Source: an uncultured Alphaproteobacteria bacterium
GTDB lineage: Bacteria; Pseudomonadota; Alphaproteobacteria; UBA7985
Assembly (NCBI GenBank): GCA_905479265.1
Contig: CAJQLX010000013.1
Location: forward strand, 50,337-114,336
Length of the DNA: 64,000 nt
Direction of reading: 5' to 3'
Positions 41,440 through 50,072 of the stretch are shown here, piece by piece. The translations under genes and the position numbers were made by a program. The notes under the pieces were generated by a model that had not been told where the DNA came from, ran no database searches, and saw nothing but the letters and a program-made list of their open reading frames with translations. Within the stretch, counting starts at the first letter, position 1. Each line of letters starts with the position of its first letter.

Positions 41440-43178
41440 AGCGTTGCATCCGGCATTGGTGTTGTTTCACCGAATTCAGAGCTGGCGAAATCCAAATCGC
41501 AGCCCTTGTCGGCCTGTTCAATATGTTGGGCGACCATCCAGCCAAAACCGCGCTCAAACCGGGGCTTGGGCGCGACCCAAGCGGCCCGGCGCGTGGCCAA
41601 GTCTTCGTCGCTGACATGCAGATGGATAGAGCGCCGCTCGACATCGATGCTGATCCGGTCGCCCGTTTCGACCAGCGCAAGTGGCCCCCCGATAAAGGCT
41701 TCGGGCGCGCAGTGCAGCACGCACGCCCCATAGGACGTCCCGCTCATCCGCGCGTCTGACAGGCGCACCATATCCCGCACGCCCTGCTTCACCAGTTTGA
41801 TCGGCAAAGGCAGCATCCCCCATTCCGGCATCCCCGGTCCACCAATAGGCCCGGCGTTGCGCAGGATCAGGACCGTGTCTTCCGTCACGTCGAGGTCGGG
41901 GTCTTCGCAGGCTTTCTTGATGTCGGGATAGGAATCAAACACCAGCGCCGGTCCCGTGTGCTTGTGAAATTTCGGGTTGGCCGCAGCGGGCTTCATCACC
42001 GCGCCGCCGGGGGCAAGGTTGCCCTTCAACACAACCAACGAGCCTTCGGCACTCACCGGGTTCTCCCGACGGCGAATGACGTCGTCGTTATAGATCGCGG
42101 CGCCTTCGATCCCCTCGCCCAGCGTCTTACCGCTGACGGTTACGCAGTCCAAATGCAGCAAGTCTCGCACTTCCCCCAACAACCCGCGCAACCCGCCGGC
42201 GTAGTAGAAGTCTTCCATCAAATACGTATCACCACTGGGGCGAATATTGGCCAAAACCGGCGCTTTAGCAGACAGAGCGTCGAACGCGTCCAGTGTCACC
42301 GGCGACCCTGCGCGCCGAGATAGCGCCAGCAGGTGAATGATCGCATTGGTGGAACCGCCCATGGCCATCGAGCCAATGACAGCGTTTTCAAAGGCTTCGC
42401 GGGTCTGGATATCCGTGGGGCACAAATCTTCCCAGACCATGTCCACGATCCGTCGTCCTGTCGCTGCGGCCATACGCTTGTGCCCGCTATCCGCGGCAAG
42501 AATGGACGATGCCCCGGTCAGGCTCATGCCCAGCGCGTCGACCATCGCCGTCATGGTGGACGCCGTTCCCATGGTCATGCAATGGCCGTAGGATCGTGCG
42601 ATGCCCGCTTCCACGTCGCGCCATTGGTCGTCTGAGATATTTCCGGCCCGCTTTTCGTCCCAATACTTCCACGTATCCGAACCCGACCCCAAGGGCTGCC
42701 CCGCATAGTTCCCGCGCAGCATGGGGCCAGCGGGGAAATAGATCGCGGGAACATCGGCTGAGGTTGCGCCCATCAGCAAGCCCGGCGTGGTTTTGTCACA
42801 GCCGCCCATCAGCACGACACCATCAATGGGATAGGTCCGAATCAGCTCCTCCGTCTCCATCGCCAAAAAGTTGCGATAGAGCAGCGCGGAGGGCTTCATA
42901 AAGGGCTCAGACAAGGACATGGCCGGCAGCTCAATCGGAAAGCCCCCGGCTTGATAAATGCCCTTTTTGATCTGCTGGACCCGCTCTGGAAAGTGGGCGT
43001 GACACTGGTTGATGTCGGACCATGTGTTGATGATCCCGATGACCGGTTTGCCGTCCCAGTCTTCAAAGCCATAGCCAATTTGCAGGGCGCGGCTGCGATG
43101 ACCAAAGGCGCGCAGACCGGGGTCGGCGAGCCACTGCGCTGAGCGTAATTCATCGTAAGTCTTGGTTTTCGCGCCCAT
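41436..43178 (-). CDS. IlvD/Edd family dehydratase (L-arabinonate/sugar-acid dehydratase-like)
   Basis: A 580-residue Fe-S dehydratase. Cluster and catalytic residues are visible in 'VVLMGGCDKTTPGLLMG', 'SYGHCMTMGTASTMTA' and 'GASSILAADSGHKRMA', with the substrate loop 'RLSDARMSGTSYGACVLH'. The last, with 'HCAPEAFIGGPLALV', is typical of pentonate/hexonate dehydratases of the L-arabinonate/D-xylonate branch and not of IlvD itself. It converts a sugar acid to a 2-keto-3-deoxy acid. It lies 3 bases after iolB. Confidence 0.88.
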   Translation of the reverse strand: MGAKTKTYDELRSAQWLADPGLRAFGHRSRALQIGYGFEDWDGKPVIGIINTWSDINQCHAHFPERVQQIKKGIYQAGGFPIELPAMSLSEPFMKPSALLYRNFLAMETEELIRTYPIDGVVLMGGCDKTTPGLLMGATSADVPAIYFPAGPMLRGNYAGQPLGSGSDTWKYWDEKRAGNISDDQWRDVEAGIARSYGHCMTMGTASTMTAMVDALGMSLTGASSILAADSGHKRMAAATGRRIVDMVWEDLCPTDIQTREAFENAVIGSMAMGGSTNAIIHLLALSRRAGSPVTLDAFDALSAKAPVLANIRPSGDTYLMEDFYYAGGLRGLLGEVRDLLHLDCVTVSGKTLGEGIEGAAIYNDDVIRRRENPVSAEGSLVVLKGNLAPGGAVMKPAAANPKFHKHTGPALVFDSYPDIKKACEDPDLDVTEDTVLILRNAGPIGGPGMPEWGMLPLPIKLVKQGVRDMVRLSDARMSGTSYGACVLHCAPEAFIGGPLALVETGDRISIDVERRSIHLHVSDEDLATRRAAWVAPKPRFERGFGWMVAQHIEQADKGCDLDFASSEFGETTPMPDATL

Positions 43179-43181
43179 GGT

Positions 43182-44042
43182 CTATTCCGGTTTTTTGCCA
43201 CCATCGCGGACAAAAATATGGTCCGAACGCGGGTCGTTGGTAAAGCGCCACTTGCGCGTTGGACCGGCCATGACGTTCAAGTAATACATGTCAAAGCCAT
43301 AGGGCGCACCGCACGGATGATACCCTTCAGGCACCAGCACCAAATCGCGGTTATGCACGGCCATATTCTCGTTCAGGCTCAGATCGTCGTTGTAGACGCG
43401 CTGATAACCCCACCCCAACGCGCCGGGGTCAAGCCGGTGGTAATAGGTTTCTTCAAGGTAGGTCTCAGCGGGAAAAGCATCGGTGTCGTGCTTGTGGCTG
43501 GGATAACTGGACCAGTTGCCGTTGGGCGTCCAAACCTCGGTCACCAGCAAGCTATCCGCCCAATCGCGCTCTTCCATCATGATGGCGTTGACGTACCGCG
43601 TATTCGCGCCTTTGCCGCGTGCTTCCATGGGGGCACCGTCGGGGGCGATGATGCGAATATCGCGCGGACCGCCCTTGAAAGGTGCCTTGCAAACCGCGAC
43701 TTCCAGCGGTCCATCGCCCACAATTTCCCAAGCATGATCCCCGCCGGGGACATAGGCCGCATGGGCCTTTTCCCGGCTGAAAATATCGCTACGGCCACCG
43801 ATGACGCCGTGGTCCTTGCCGTCGATGGTCAGGCGTCCTCGCCCCTCGATCAGCACCAGCAAATGCTCGTCTTCACCGGTCTTGGCCTGCGCGGCTTCAC
43901 CCCCGCTCAAGCGGTGCAGGTCAAAACCGACATAGGCCCAGTTCGGACAACGGTCGCCCAGTCCCGTGCGCTCGACGTGATGCACCTGGCCGGTTTCCCC
44001 TGCCGGGCGCATGAGCAGGGGGCTGTGCGATCCCATCGTCAT
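43182..44042 (-). CDS. iolB: 5-deoxy-glucuronate isomerase (IolB), copy 1
   Basis: A 286-residue KduI/IolB bicupin. Metal ligands are in 'YPSHKHDTDAFPAETYLEETYYH' -type text (HxH and the downstream Glu and His in 'VPEGYHPC'). IolB isomerises 5-deoxy-D-glucuronate to 5-dehydro-2-deoxy-gluconate in inositol breakdown. The ATG at 44042 overlaps the ABC ATPase stop (ATGA), tying it to the transporter operon. A second, clearly different IolB is at 56.1 kb. Confidence 0.9.
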   Translation of the reverse strand: MTMGSHSPLLMRPAGETGQVHHVERTGLGDRCPNWAYVGFDLHRLSGGEAAQAKTGEDEHLLVLIEGRGRLTIDGKDHGVIGGRSDIFSREKAHAAYVPGGDHAWEIVGDGPLEVAVCKAPFKGGPRDIRIIAPDGAPMEARGKGANTRYVNAIMMEERDWADSLLVTEVWTPNGNWSSYPSHKHDTDAFPAETYLEETYYHRLDPGALGWGYQRVYNDDLSLNENMAVHNRDLVLVPEGYHPCGAPYGFDMYYLNVMAGPTRKWRFTNDPRSDHIFVRDGGKKPE

Positions 44043-44815
44043 GATGGATCCGCAAACTCGCGCTCAAGGTTGGCCAGCTCTGCCCCGCCTGCCATCAGCG
44101 CACGGACATTGTCCATGTCGATGGTCGTGCGGTCCCCGCTGGCGATAATCTTACCGCGGTTGAGGAAGGCAAAACGGTCGCCCACGAGCTTGGCGTGCAG
44201 GTCGTTGTGCGTGATGAAGACAATGGCCAACTCACCCAAATCCCGGACGCGCTTGATGGTTCTTAGAACCTCCAACTGCTGCTTCTGCCCCAGCGCCGAC
44301 GTCGGCTCGTCGAGAATCAGGATCTTCGCGCCGAAATAGATCGCACGCGCAATGGCGAGCGTCTGACGCTGACCGCCAGACATGGTGCCAATGGGCTGAC
44401 TGGGATCGGCAACGTCGATGCCGATTTTGGCCATTTCATCGCGCGTGATCTGGTCCATTTGCTTGAAATCCAGAACGCCGGTCCACTTGGCGAGTTCACG
44501 CCCAAGGAAAAAGTTCCGCGATACGCTCATCAAGGGTTGGAGGGCCAGATCCTGATACACCGTGCCAATCCCGACCGCTGCCGCGCCACGCGGAGAGCTG
44601 AAGTTCACCACTTGGCCGTCAATGAGGATTTCGCCCTCATCCCGGCGGTAGACACCGCTGAGCGTTTTGATCAGCGTGGACTTACCCGCGCCGTTATCGC
44701 CGAGCAAAGCCGTGACTTCGCCCTTGTAGACCTCAAAAGATACGTCCTTGAGCGCGATGATGTTTCCGAAAAACTTGCTCAGGTTTCGGATCTCGATGGT
44801 TGGTTTCTTATCCAT
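44039..44815 (-). CDS. Sugar ABC transporter ATP-binding protein, single-domain (FrcA-like)
   Basis: A 258-residue ATPase with Walker A 'GDNGAGKSTLIKTLSGV', signature 'MSGGQRQTLAIARAI' and Walker B 'ILILDEPTSALG'. CUT2 sugar ATPases normally carry two ATPase domains (~500 residues); this one has a single domain like rhizobial FrcA. Together with the adjacent permease and ribose-type binding protein it forms a CUT2 transporter. Ligand is probably an inositol or related sugar, by context. Confidence 0.88.
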   Translation of the reverse strand: MDKKPTIEIRNLSKFFGNIIALKDVSFEVYKGEVTALLGDNGAGKSTLIKTLSGVYRRDEGEILIDGQVVNFSSPRGAAAVGIGTVYQDLALQPLMSVSRNFFLGRELAKWTGVLDFKQMDQITRDEMAKIGIDVADPSQPIGTMSGGQRQTLAIARAIYFGAKILILDEPTSALGQKQQLEVLRTIKRVRDLGELAIVFITHNDLHAKLVGDRFAFLNRGKIIASGDRTTIDMDNVRALMAGGAELANLEREFADPS

Positions 44816-44822
44816 GACGTCG

Positions 44823-45977
44823 CTATCCTTTCACCACTCGGTTTCGCAGCAACTGGTTCAGCATCGCCGCCCCCAGAAGCATCAGACCGAGGATCACGCG
44901 GAATAGGTTGTTGTCGATGAACGGAACGAAGTTAATCCCTCGACTGACAATCGCGAAGATAAAGGCGCCAAAGACAGCGCCAACCACAGAGCCATAGCCC
45001 CCCGTGAGCGCACAGCCACCAATCACAGCAGCGGCGATGGCGTGCAGTTCGCGGAAGTCACCGGCCAGCGGCTCGGAGACGCCGGATTGCAGGGTGAAGA
45101 TCACGCCGAGGAAACCAGCCGAGAACGCCGACCACATGAACAGGCCAATTTTGACGCGCGCCACCGGAACGCCAACCGCTCGCGCGGCGACGGGGTCGCC
45201 ACCGGCTGCGAAAATCCAGTTGCCGATGCGGGTAAAGTTCAGGACGAAAACCGCGACCAATGCGATGATGATGAAGTAGTAAAATTCAGCGTTGAAGTAG
45301 AGGCGGAACGGCTCCAGAAGCGGCAGGTCGATGTTCCCGCGCCAGCCGAAAAAGCCGTCTTTGAAGGCGAAAATATCATCGATCTTTGTCGGATCGGGCA
45401 TGGGGATGATCTCCCCATCTTTGAGGACGTTCCGCTCCTCCAGCATCGGTTTGATGTCCAGACGCGAGGTATCGTGATTGCGAAACGCCAGATAGTTGGC
45501 AAAGCCACGGTTGGCGAACCAGAACCCAAGCGTCACGATGAAGCTCGGAAGTCCTGTGGACACCACAAGGGATCCGGTTATGAACCCCACAAACAGCATG
45601 AAGCCAAACGTGGTGATGATGCAGGCTGTCAGCGGCATGGGGTCCGGCGCCATCATCAGCATCGCAAACGTATGCCCGCCCAGCGCGACGTTCGCGCCGA
45701 TACTCAGGTCAAACTCGCCCGAGATCATCAGCAATGCCGCAGCAATCGCCAGAATGCCCACGTAAGCCGAAAGCTCGACCCAAGACTGCACCCCGACCGA
45801 GCGAACCCACATGTCACCAAAGGTGTTCTTTTCACCCAAACTGACGTTGATCGGTCCCGTCATAATCATGAAAGCGATAACAACCGCTGCCAGTCCAAAA
45901 AGTGACCCCAGTTCCGGCCGCCGTAGCGCCGATTCCAGTAGGGTCGTCTTACGGATACGCTCATCCACAGACGTCAT
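44823..45977 (-). CDS. Sugar ABC transporter permease (FrcC/RbsC-like)
   Basis: A 384-residue CUT2-type permease with about 8-10 membrane segments, including 'YVGILAIAAALLMISGEFDLSIGANVA'-type region and 'LHAIAAAVIGGCALTGGYGSV', the conserved RbsC motif. A hydrophilic insert of ~60 residues ('ERNVLKDGEIIPMPDPTKID...') lies between central membrane segments, as in FrcC proteins. It follows the binding-protein gene after a 168-base gap with two hairpins. Confidence 0.87.
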   Translation of the reverse strand: MTSVDERIRKTTLLESALRRPELGSLFGLAAVVIAFMIMTGPINVSLGEKNTFGDMWVRSVGVQSWVELSAYVGILAIAAALLMISGEFDLSIGANVALGGHTFAMLMMAPDPMPLTACIITTFGFMLFVGFITGSLVVSTGLPSFIVTLGFWFANRGFANYLAFRNHDTSRLDIKPMLEERNVLKDGEIIPMPDPTKIDDIFAFKDGFFGWRGNIDLPLLEPFRLYFNAEFYYFIIIALVAVFVLNFTRIGNWIFAAGGDPVAARAVGVPVARVKIGLFMWSAFSAGFLGVIFTLQSGVSEPLAGDFRELHAIAAAVIGGCALTGGYGSVVGAVFGAFIFAIVSRGINFVPFIDNNLFRVILGLMLLGAAMLNQLLRNRVVKG

Positions 45978-46044
45978 ATGATGGACCTCCTGCCGTCCGA
46001 ATTCTCAGTAGTATTTCATGCAATAAAAGGGGCCTGACGCAATA

Positions 46045-46133
46045 AAGGCGCGCACTGTTCGCGCGCGCCTTCATATCGATCAGGATCGATTAAGGCCCAA
46101 ACCCTGCGTTTGAGGAGGGTCGGCGGGCCTTAA
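46045..46133 (-). terminator. Two stem-loops between sugar binding-protein and permease genes
   Basis: On the minus strand, TTAAGGCCC/GGGCCTTAA (46090-46098 with 46125-46133, 26-base spacer) is followed by AAGGCGCGC/GCGCGCCTT (46045-46053 with 46063-46071) and TTATT. The second has terminator form. Together they probably protect the binding-protein message and lower read-through into the permease. Confidence 0.6.
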
Positions 46134-46145
46134 TAGGATCGTCGC

Positions 46146-47072
46146 TTAGCGCTCTACGCCAGCCAGAGCCTGTACTTGCGCAACGTTAGACAGCGTTACA
46201 AAGCCAGGACCGGAGTTGATAGAGTTGCCAGGCAGCGTGCCGTTACGGTGCATCAGGTTCAGCACGATAATCGGCAGGTAACCCTGCAGGAACTGCTGCT
46301 GGTCGATTGCGTAAGCAACGGTGCCGTCGATCACGCCCTGTACGATCGCAGGGGAAAGGTCGAAACAGCCGACAACAACCTCACCAGCCAAGCCCAGCTC
46401 TTCAATCGCTTCGATGGTTGGGTCACAACCCGTTGGGCCAACGGACATAACAGCGCCGGTGCCAGGGTTAGACGTCATGTATGCCAGAACGGTGTTCTTG
46501 ATGTCGTTGTAGTCTTTGGAGACTTCAACCATGTTCAGGTCTTCACCCAAACCATCCGCGAAGCCCTGACAACGGTCGAGAAGCGCGGTGTTGAATGGCT
46601 CGTGGTTGAAACAAACGCCACCAGATGCGCCCATGCCAGCGGACTTCTGACCGCCGCCGAGACCGGCATCATACTCAGGCTGGCCAACGTGCATGATCGC
46701 GCCAAGCGAAGCAGAAACGTCGGAACCGGAGTTGATGGAAATCACTGGAATGCCCGCAGCCGCAGCAGCGGAGATTGGGCCGCCGAGGATGGATGCATCA
46801 GGAATGGAAACAACGAGACCATCAGGGGACTGAGCAGCAGAAGCTTCGATCAAAGCCGCCATTTCGTTCAGGTCACCGGTGGATGGGTTACGGTAAGTAA
46901 CGTTCGCGCCGGTGTCTTCAGCACCAGCTTCAACAGCGTTACGGACAACGCCCCAGAAACCGTCTGCATCGGAACCGTGTGTCACGACGATGATGTTTGC
47001 AATGTGGTCGTCAGCAGAAGCGACGCCACCCATTGCCAGAGCTGCCATTGCGGCAAGCACAAGCTTTTTCAT
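46146..47072 (-). CDS. Periplasmic sugar-binding protein (RbsB/IbpA/FrcB type)
   Basis: A 308-residue Peripla_BP_4 protein. The signal peptide is residues 1-20 ('MKKLVLAAMAALAMGGVASA'). Conserved text includes 'VVTHGSDADGFWGVVRNAVEAG', 'GIPVISINSGSD' and 'FDLSPAIVQGVIDGTVAYAID'. It captures a sugar or cyclitol for the CUT2 permease. It is transcribed divergently from iolD, sharing a region with putative IolR sites, which supports inositol as ligand. Confidence 0.88.
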   Translation of the reverse strand: MKKLVLAAMAALAMGGVASADDHIANIIVVTHGSDADGFWGVVRNAVEAGAEDTGANVTYRNPSTGDLNEMAALIEASAAQSPDGLVVSIPDASILGGPISAAAAAGIPVISINSGSDVSASLGAIMHVGQPEYDAGLGGGQKSAGMGASGGVCFNHEPFNTALLDRCQGFADGLGEDLNMVEVSKDYNDIKNTVLAYMTSNPGTGAVMSVGPTGCDPTIEAIEELGLAGEVVVGCFDLSPAIVQGVIDGTVAYAIDQQQFLQGYLPIIVLNLMHRNGTLPGNSINSGPGFVTLSNVAQVQALAGVER

Positions 47073-47192
47073 TTTGAAATTCTCCCAAAATTTCTGATCA
47101 ATAAACCGAAGTTACTGACTGATTGGCAACCTCCCAGTTACCCAGTCTGCGCAGCACGGAATCCGCGTCTCCGCAGTACTTTGCGTTTGAAC

Positions 47193-47237
47193 ATTATTTT
47201 TATTCTGTGTAAAGCATCAAACAGAATATTTATTCCG
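47193..47237. promoter_or_regulatory. Putative IolR operators between sugar-binding protein gene and iolD
   Basis: CAGAATATTTATTCCG (47222-47237) matches 14 of 16 bases of the palindrome core at 53106-53121 between iolG and the IolC-DUF2090 gene. A second half-site, TATTCTG (47201-47207; CAGAATA on the minus strand), lies about 28 bases away. Both are in the divergent promoter region of the transporter and iolD operons, about 55-100 bases before iolD. Confidence 0.6.
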
Positions 47238-47290
47238 TTTTGGTCGGATAATCCAAGATTGAACGGAACCTCATAAATAGGAGAAACCCC

Positions 47291-49159
47291 ATGCAGTTTG
47301 AGCGTCTGACCACGGCTCAAGCCCTCGTCAAATGGCTAACCGCACAGCACATTGCCCATGACGATGGGAGCGAGGAAGCGATCTTCGCCGGCGTCTTTGG
47401 CATTTTTGGCCACGGTAACGTGACGTGCCTCGCCGAAGCGCTGGAACGGGTACAGGACCAACTGCCGACCTGGCGCGGTCAGAACGAGCAAGGGATGGCG
47501 CTCGCGGGGGTGGCTTACGGCAAAGCCAAGCGCGGACGCCGCATCATGGTGGCGACGTCATCGGTCGGGCCCGGCGCGACGAACATGGTCACCGCTGCTG
47601 GTGTAGCCATGGCCAACCGCCTGCCCCTGCTGATCCTTTCTGGCGATACGTTTCAGAACCGTCGGCCAGATCCGGTGCTGCAGCAAGTCGAGCATTTCGG
47701 CAATCCGACGATGACCGTCAACGACTGCTTCAAGCCCGTTGTGCGCTACTGGGACCGCATTTCGCACCCGGAGCAACTCATGGCGTCCCTGCCCGCGGCT
47801 CTGCAAACCATGCTAGACCCCGCCACGCGCGGCCCCGCGTTCTTGGGCTTGCCGCAAGACGTGCAGGCCGCAGCCCACGACTTCCCCAGTGCATTCTTTG
47901 AAAAACGCGTCTGGCGCACGCCACGCAATCGCGCTGACGCCCACCAGATCGAAGCGGCAGCAAAGGCGCTGAAGACAGCATCGAAGCCCATGATTATCGC
48001 AGGCGGCGGTACACTCTATAGTGGCGCAGAAGAGGTACTGAACGATTTTGCGGCCCGTCGGGGCATCCCTGTCGCCGAAACCACCGCCGGCAAAACCTCC
48101 GTCCTCGACAGCCACACCCACGGCGTTGGCCTGACCGGTCCAACCGGCTCCAGCGCTGGAAATGCGATGGCGCAAGACGCGGATGTGGTGCTGCTGGTTG
48201 GAACCCGCCTGCAGGACTTTACCACCGGCTCATGGACCTGTTTCCAAGACGAGAACGTCACCTTTATCAACATCAACACCGCTGCTTTTGACGCGCACAA
48301 GCACCGTTCTTTGCCGGTTGTTGGTGATGCCAAGGCATGCTTGACCGAGCTGGATGCGGCGCTGGGTGATTGGGCCGCGCCAGCGGCGCGGATGGCACAG
48401 GCACAGGAAGCCATGGCCCAGTGGCGCGCTTACCTCGACGAACGCCGCACGCCCAACAACCAAACCCCAACCTACGCCCAAGTTGTCGGTGCGGTGAATG
48501 AGATGAGCATCGCAGACGATTCCGTACTGACCGCAGCGGGCGGGCTTCCCGGTGAGATGAACAAGGGCTGGTTGGCGAAGTCCCATCGCTCCTATGATTG
48601 CGAATACGGCTTTTCCTGCATGGGTTACGAAATCAGCGGCGGCTGGGGCGCAGCTATGGCCCACGCTGAGAGCAAAACCGGCGATGGCGAGCTGATCGTC
48701 TTTGTGGGTGACGGTTCGTACATGATGATGAACTCCGACCTCTACAGCTCCGTTTTGTCCGGTCACAAGATGATTGTGGTGGTTTGCGACAATGGCGGTT
48801 TTGCTGTCATCAACCGCCTGCAAAACTTCAAAGGCGGCGAGAGCTTCAACAATCTCATCAAGGATTGTCGCCTCGGCGAAGGCGTTGAGCCCTTCATGCC
48901 CGATTTTGCCGCTCATGCAGCATCGATGGGCGCGATTGTGTACGACGTTGATACGATCGCAGAGCTAAAGGACGCCTTCACCAAAGCACGCGCGGCGGAT
49001 CGTACCGTTGTCATCTCAACCCGCGTGCAGTCGCACGATTGGACCGGTGGTGACAGTTGGTGGGACGTTGGCGTGCCGGAAGTTTCCCCGCGCGAAGAGG
49101 TTCGTGCCGCTAAAGAAGAACACGAAGCCGGACGCGTGCACCAGCGCGTCGGCGTCTAG
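47291..49159 (+). CDS. iolD: 3D-(3,5/4)-trihydroxycyclohexane-1,2-dione hydrolase (IolD)
   Basis: A 622-residue thiamine-diphosphate enzyme that opens the cyclohexane ring in inositol catabolism. Visible features are 'VFGIFGHGNVTCLAEALE', the glutamate of 'RGQNEQGMALAGVAYGKA', 'TSSVGPGATNMVTAAGVAMA' and the ThDP/Mg motif 'VFVGDGSYMMMNSDLYSS'. Length is typical of IolD. AGGAG precedes the ATG by about 8 bases. First gene of iolD-iolE-gfo/idh-iolR. Confidence 0.94.
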   Translation: MQFERLTTAQALVKWLTAQHIAHDDGSEEAIFAGVFGIFGHGNVTCLAEALERVQDQLPTWRGQNEQGMALAGVAYGKAKRGRRIMVATSSVGPGATNMVTAAGVAMANRLPLLILSGDTFQNRRPDPVLQQVEHFGNPTMTVNDCFKPVVRYWDRISHPEQLMASLPAALQTMLDPATRGPAFLGLPQDVQAAAHDFPSAFFEKRVWRTPRNRADAHQIEAAAKALKTASKPMIIAGGGTLYSGAEEVLNDFAARRGIPVAETTAGKTSVLDSHTHGVGLTGPTGSSAGNAMAQDADVVLLVGTRLQDFTTGSWTCFQDENVTFININTAAFDAHKHRSLPVVGDAKACLTELDAALGDWAAPAARMAQAQEAMAQWRAYLDERRTPNNQTPTYAQVVGAVNEMSIADDSVLTAAGGLPGEMNKGWLAKSHRSYDCEYGFSCMGYEISGGWGAAMAHAESKTGDGELIVFVGDGSYMMMNSDLYSSVLSGHKMIVVVCDNGGFAVINRLQNFKGGESFNNLIKDCRLGEGVEPFMPDFAAHAASMGAIVYDVDTIAELKDAFTKARAADRTVVISTRVQSHDWTGGDSWWDVGVPEVSPREEVRAAKEEHEAGRVHQRVGV

Positions 49160-49172
49160 GAAAAAGCCCCCT

Positions 49173-50069
49173 ATGACCATTAAAATTGGCATCAGCCCTA
49201 TCGCTTGGCAAAACGATGACCTGCCGGACATCACAGCGGCCTATTCAATGGAGCAAGCGCTCGAAGAAAGCCGGGAAATTGGCTACACGGGCGTCGAACG
49301 CGGCCAGCGTATGCCCAAGGACACCGACGGCTTGAAAGCCTATCTCGACAAATACGACATCGCGCTGTGCGGCGGTTGGTGTTCGGGTTCGACACTGGTG
49401 AACGATTTCGACGACGAAGTCGCCGCGATACGGGAGCAGGTGGCGCAGTTCAAAGCGCTGGATGCCCCGTGCATCGTCTATGCCGAATGCTCCAACACCA
49501 TTCAGGGGGACCAGAGCGTCCCGGTTAACGACCGCCCGACCCTCAGCCGCGACGACATCCGCGCCTATGCGGTCAAGCTCAGCGAAGTCGCAAAGTGGTC
49601 CACGGATCAAGGCATGCCCGTTGCCTACCACCACCACATGGGCTCGATCATTGAGTCCGAAGACGACGTTAATTGGTTGATGGAATACTCCGACCCCAGC
49701 GCGCTGAAATTGTGCTTTGACACCGGCCATCTGCTGTTTGGCGGCGGAGACGTTCTGGCAACGCTGGATCGCTGGGGCGACCGGGTGCATCACGTCCACT
49801 TCAAAGACATTCGCCCAGATGTGGTCAAGGACGTGCGCGACAACCGCCGCTCCTTCCTCGACGCCGTGATCGGTGGTGCCTTTACCGTTCCCGGCGACGG
49901 CTGCATCGATTTCCACGCGGTCGGCAAGGCGCTCAAGGGCATGCATTACAGCGGTTGGATCGTGGTGGAGGCTGAGCAAGACCCTGCGAAAGCACCGCCC
50001 AAGGAATACAGCCAGATGGGGTACGACCACATCAAAGACGTTTTAACCGCCAACGGACTGGAGTTTTAA
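49173..50069 (+). CDS. iolE: Inosose dehydratase (IolE)
   Basis: A 298-residue xylose-isomerase-like TIM barrel dehydrating scyllo-inosose to the diketone used by IolD. Motifs are 'IGISPIAWQNDDLPD', 'CGGWCSGSTL', 'AYHHHMGSIIES', 'CFDTGHLLFGGGD' and 'HHVHFKDIRPDV', containing the metal ligands of the family. The ATG at 49173, 13 bases after iolD, is chosen; the frame extends upstream into iolD. Confidence 0.94.
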   Translation: MTIKIGISPIAWQNDDLPDITAAYSMEQALEESREIGYTGVERGQRMPKDTDGLKAYLDKYDIALCGGWCSGSTLVNDFDDEVAAIREQVAQFKALDAPCIVYAECSNTIQGDQSVPVNDRPTLSRDDIRAYAVKLSEVAKWSTDQGMPVAYHHHMGSIIESEDDVNWLMEYSDPSALKLCFDTGHLLFGGGDVLATLDRWGDRVHHVHFKDIRPDVVKDVRDNRRSFLDAVIGGAFTVPGDGCIDFHAVGKALKGMHYSGWIVVEAEQDPAKAPPKEYSQMGYDHIKDVLTANGLEF

Positions 50070-50072
50070 TCG

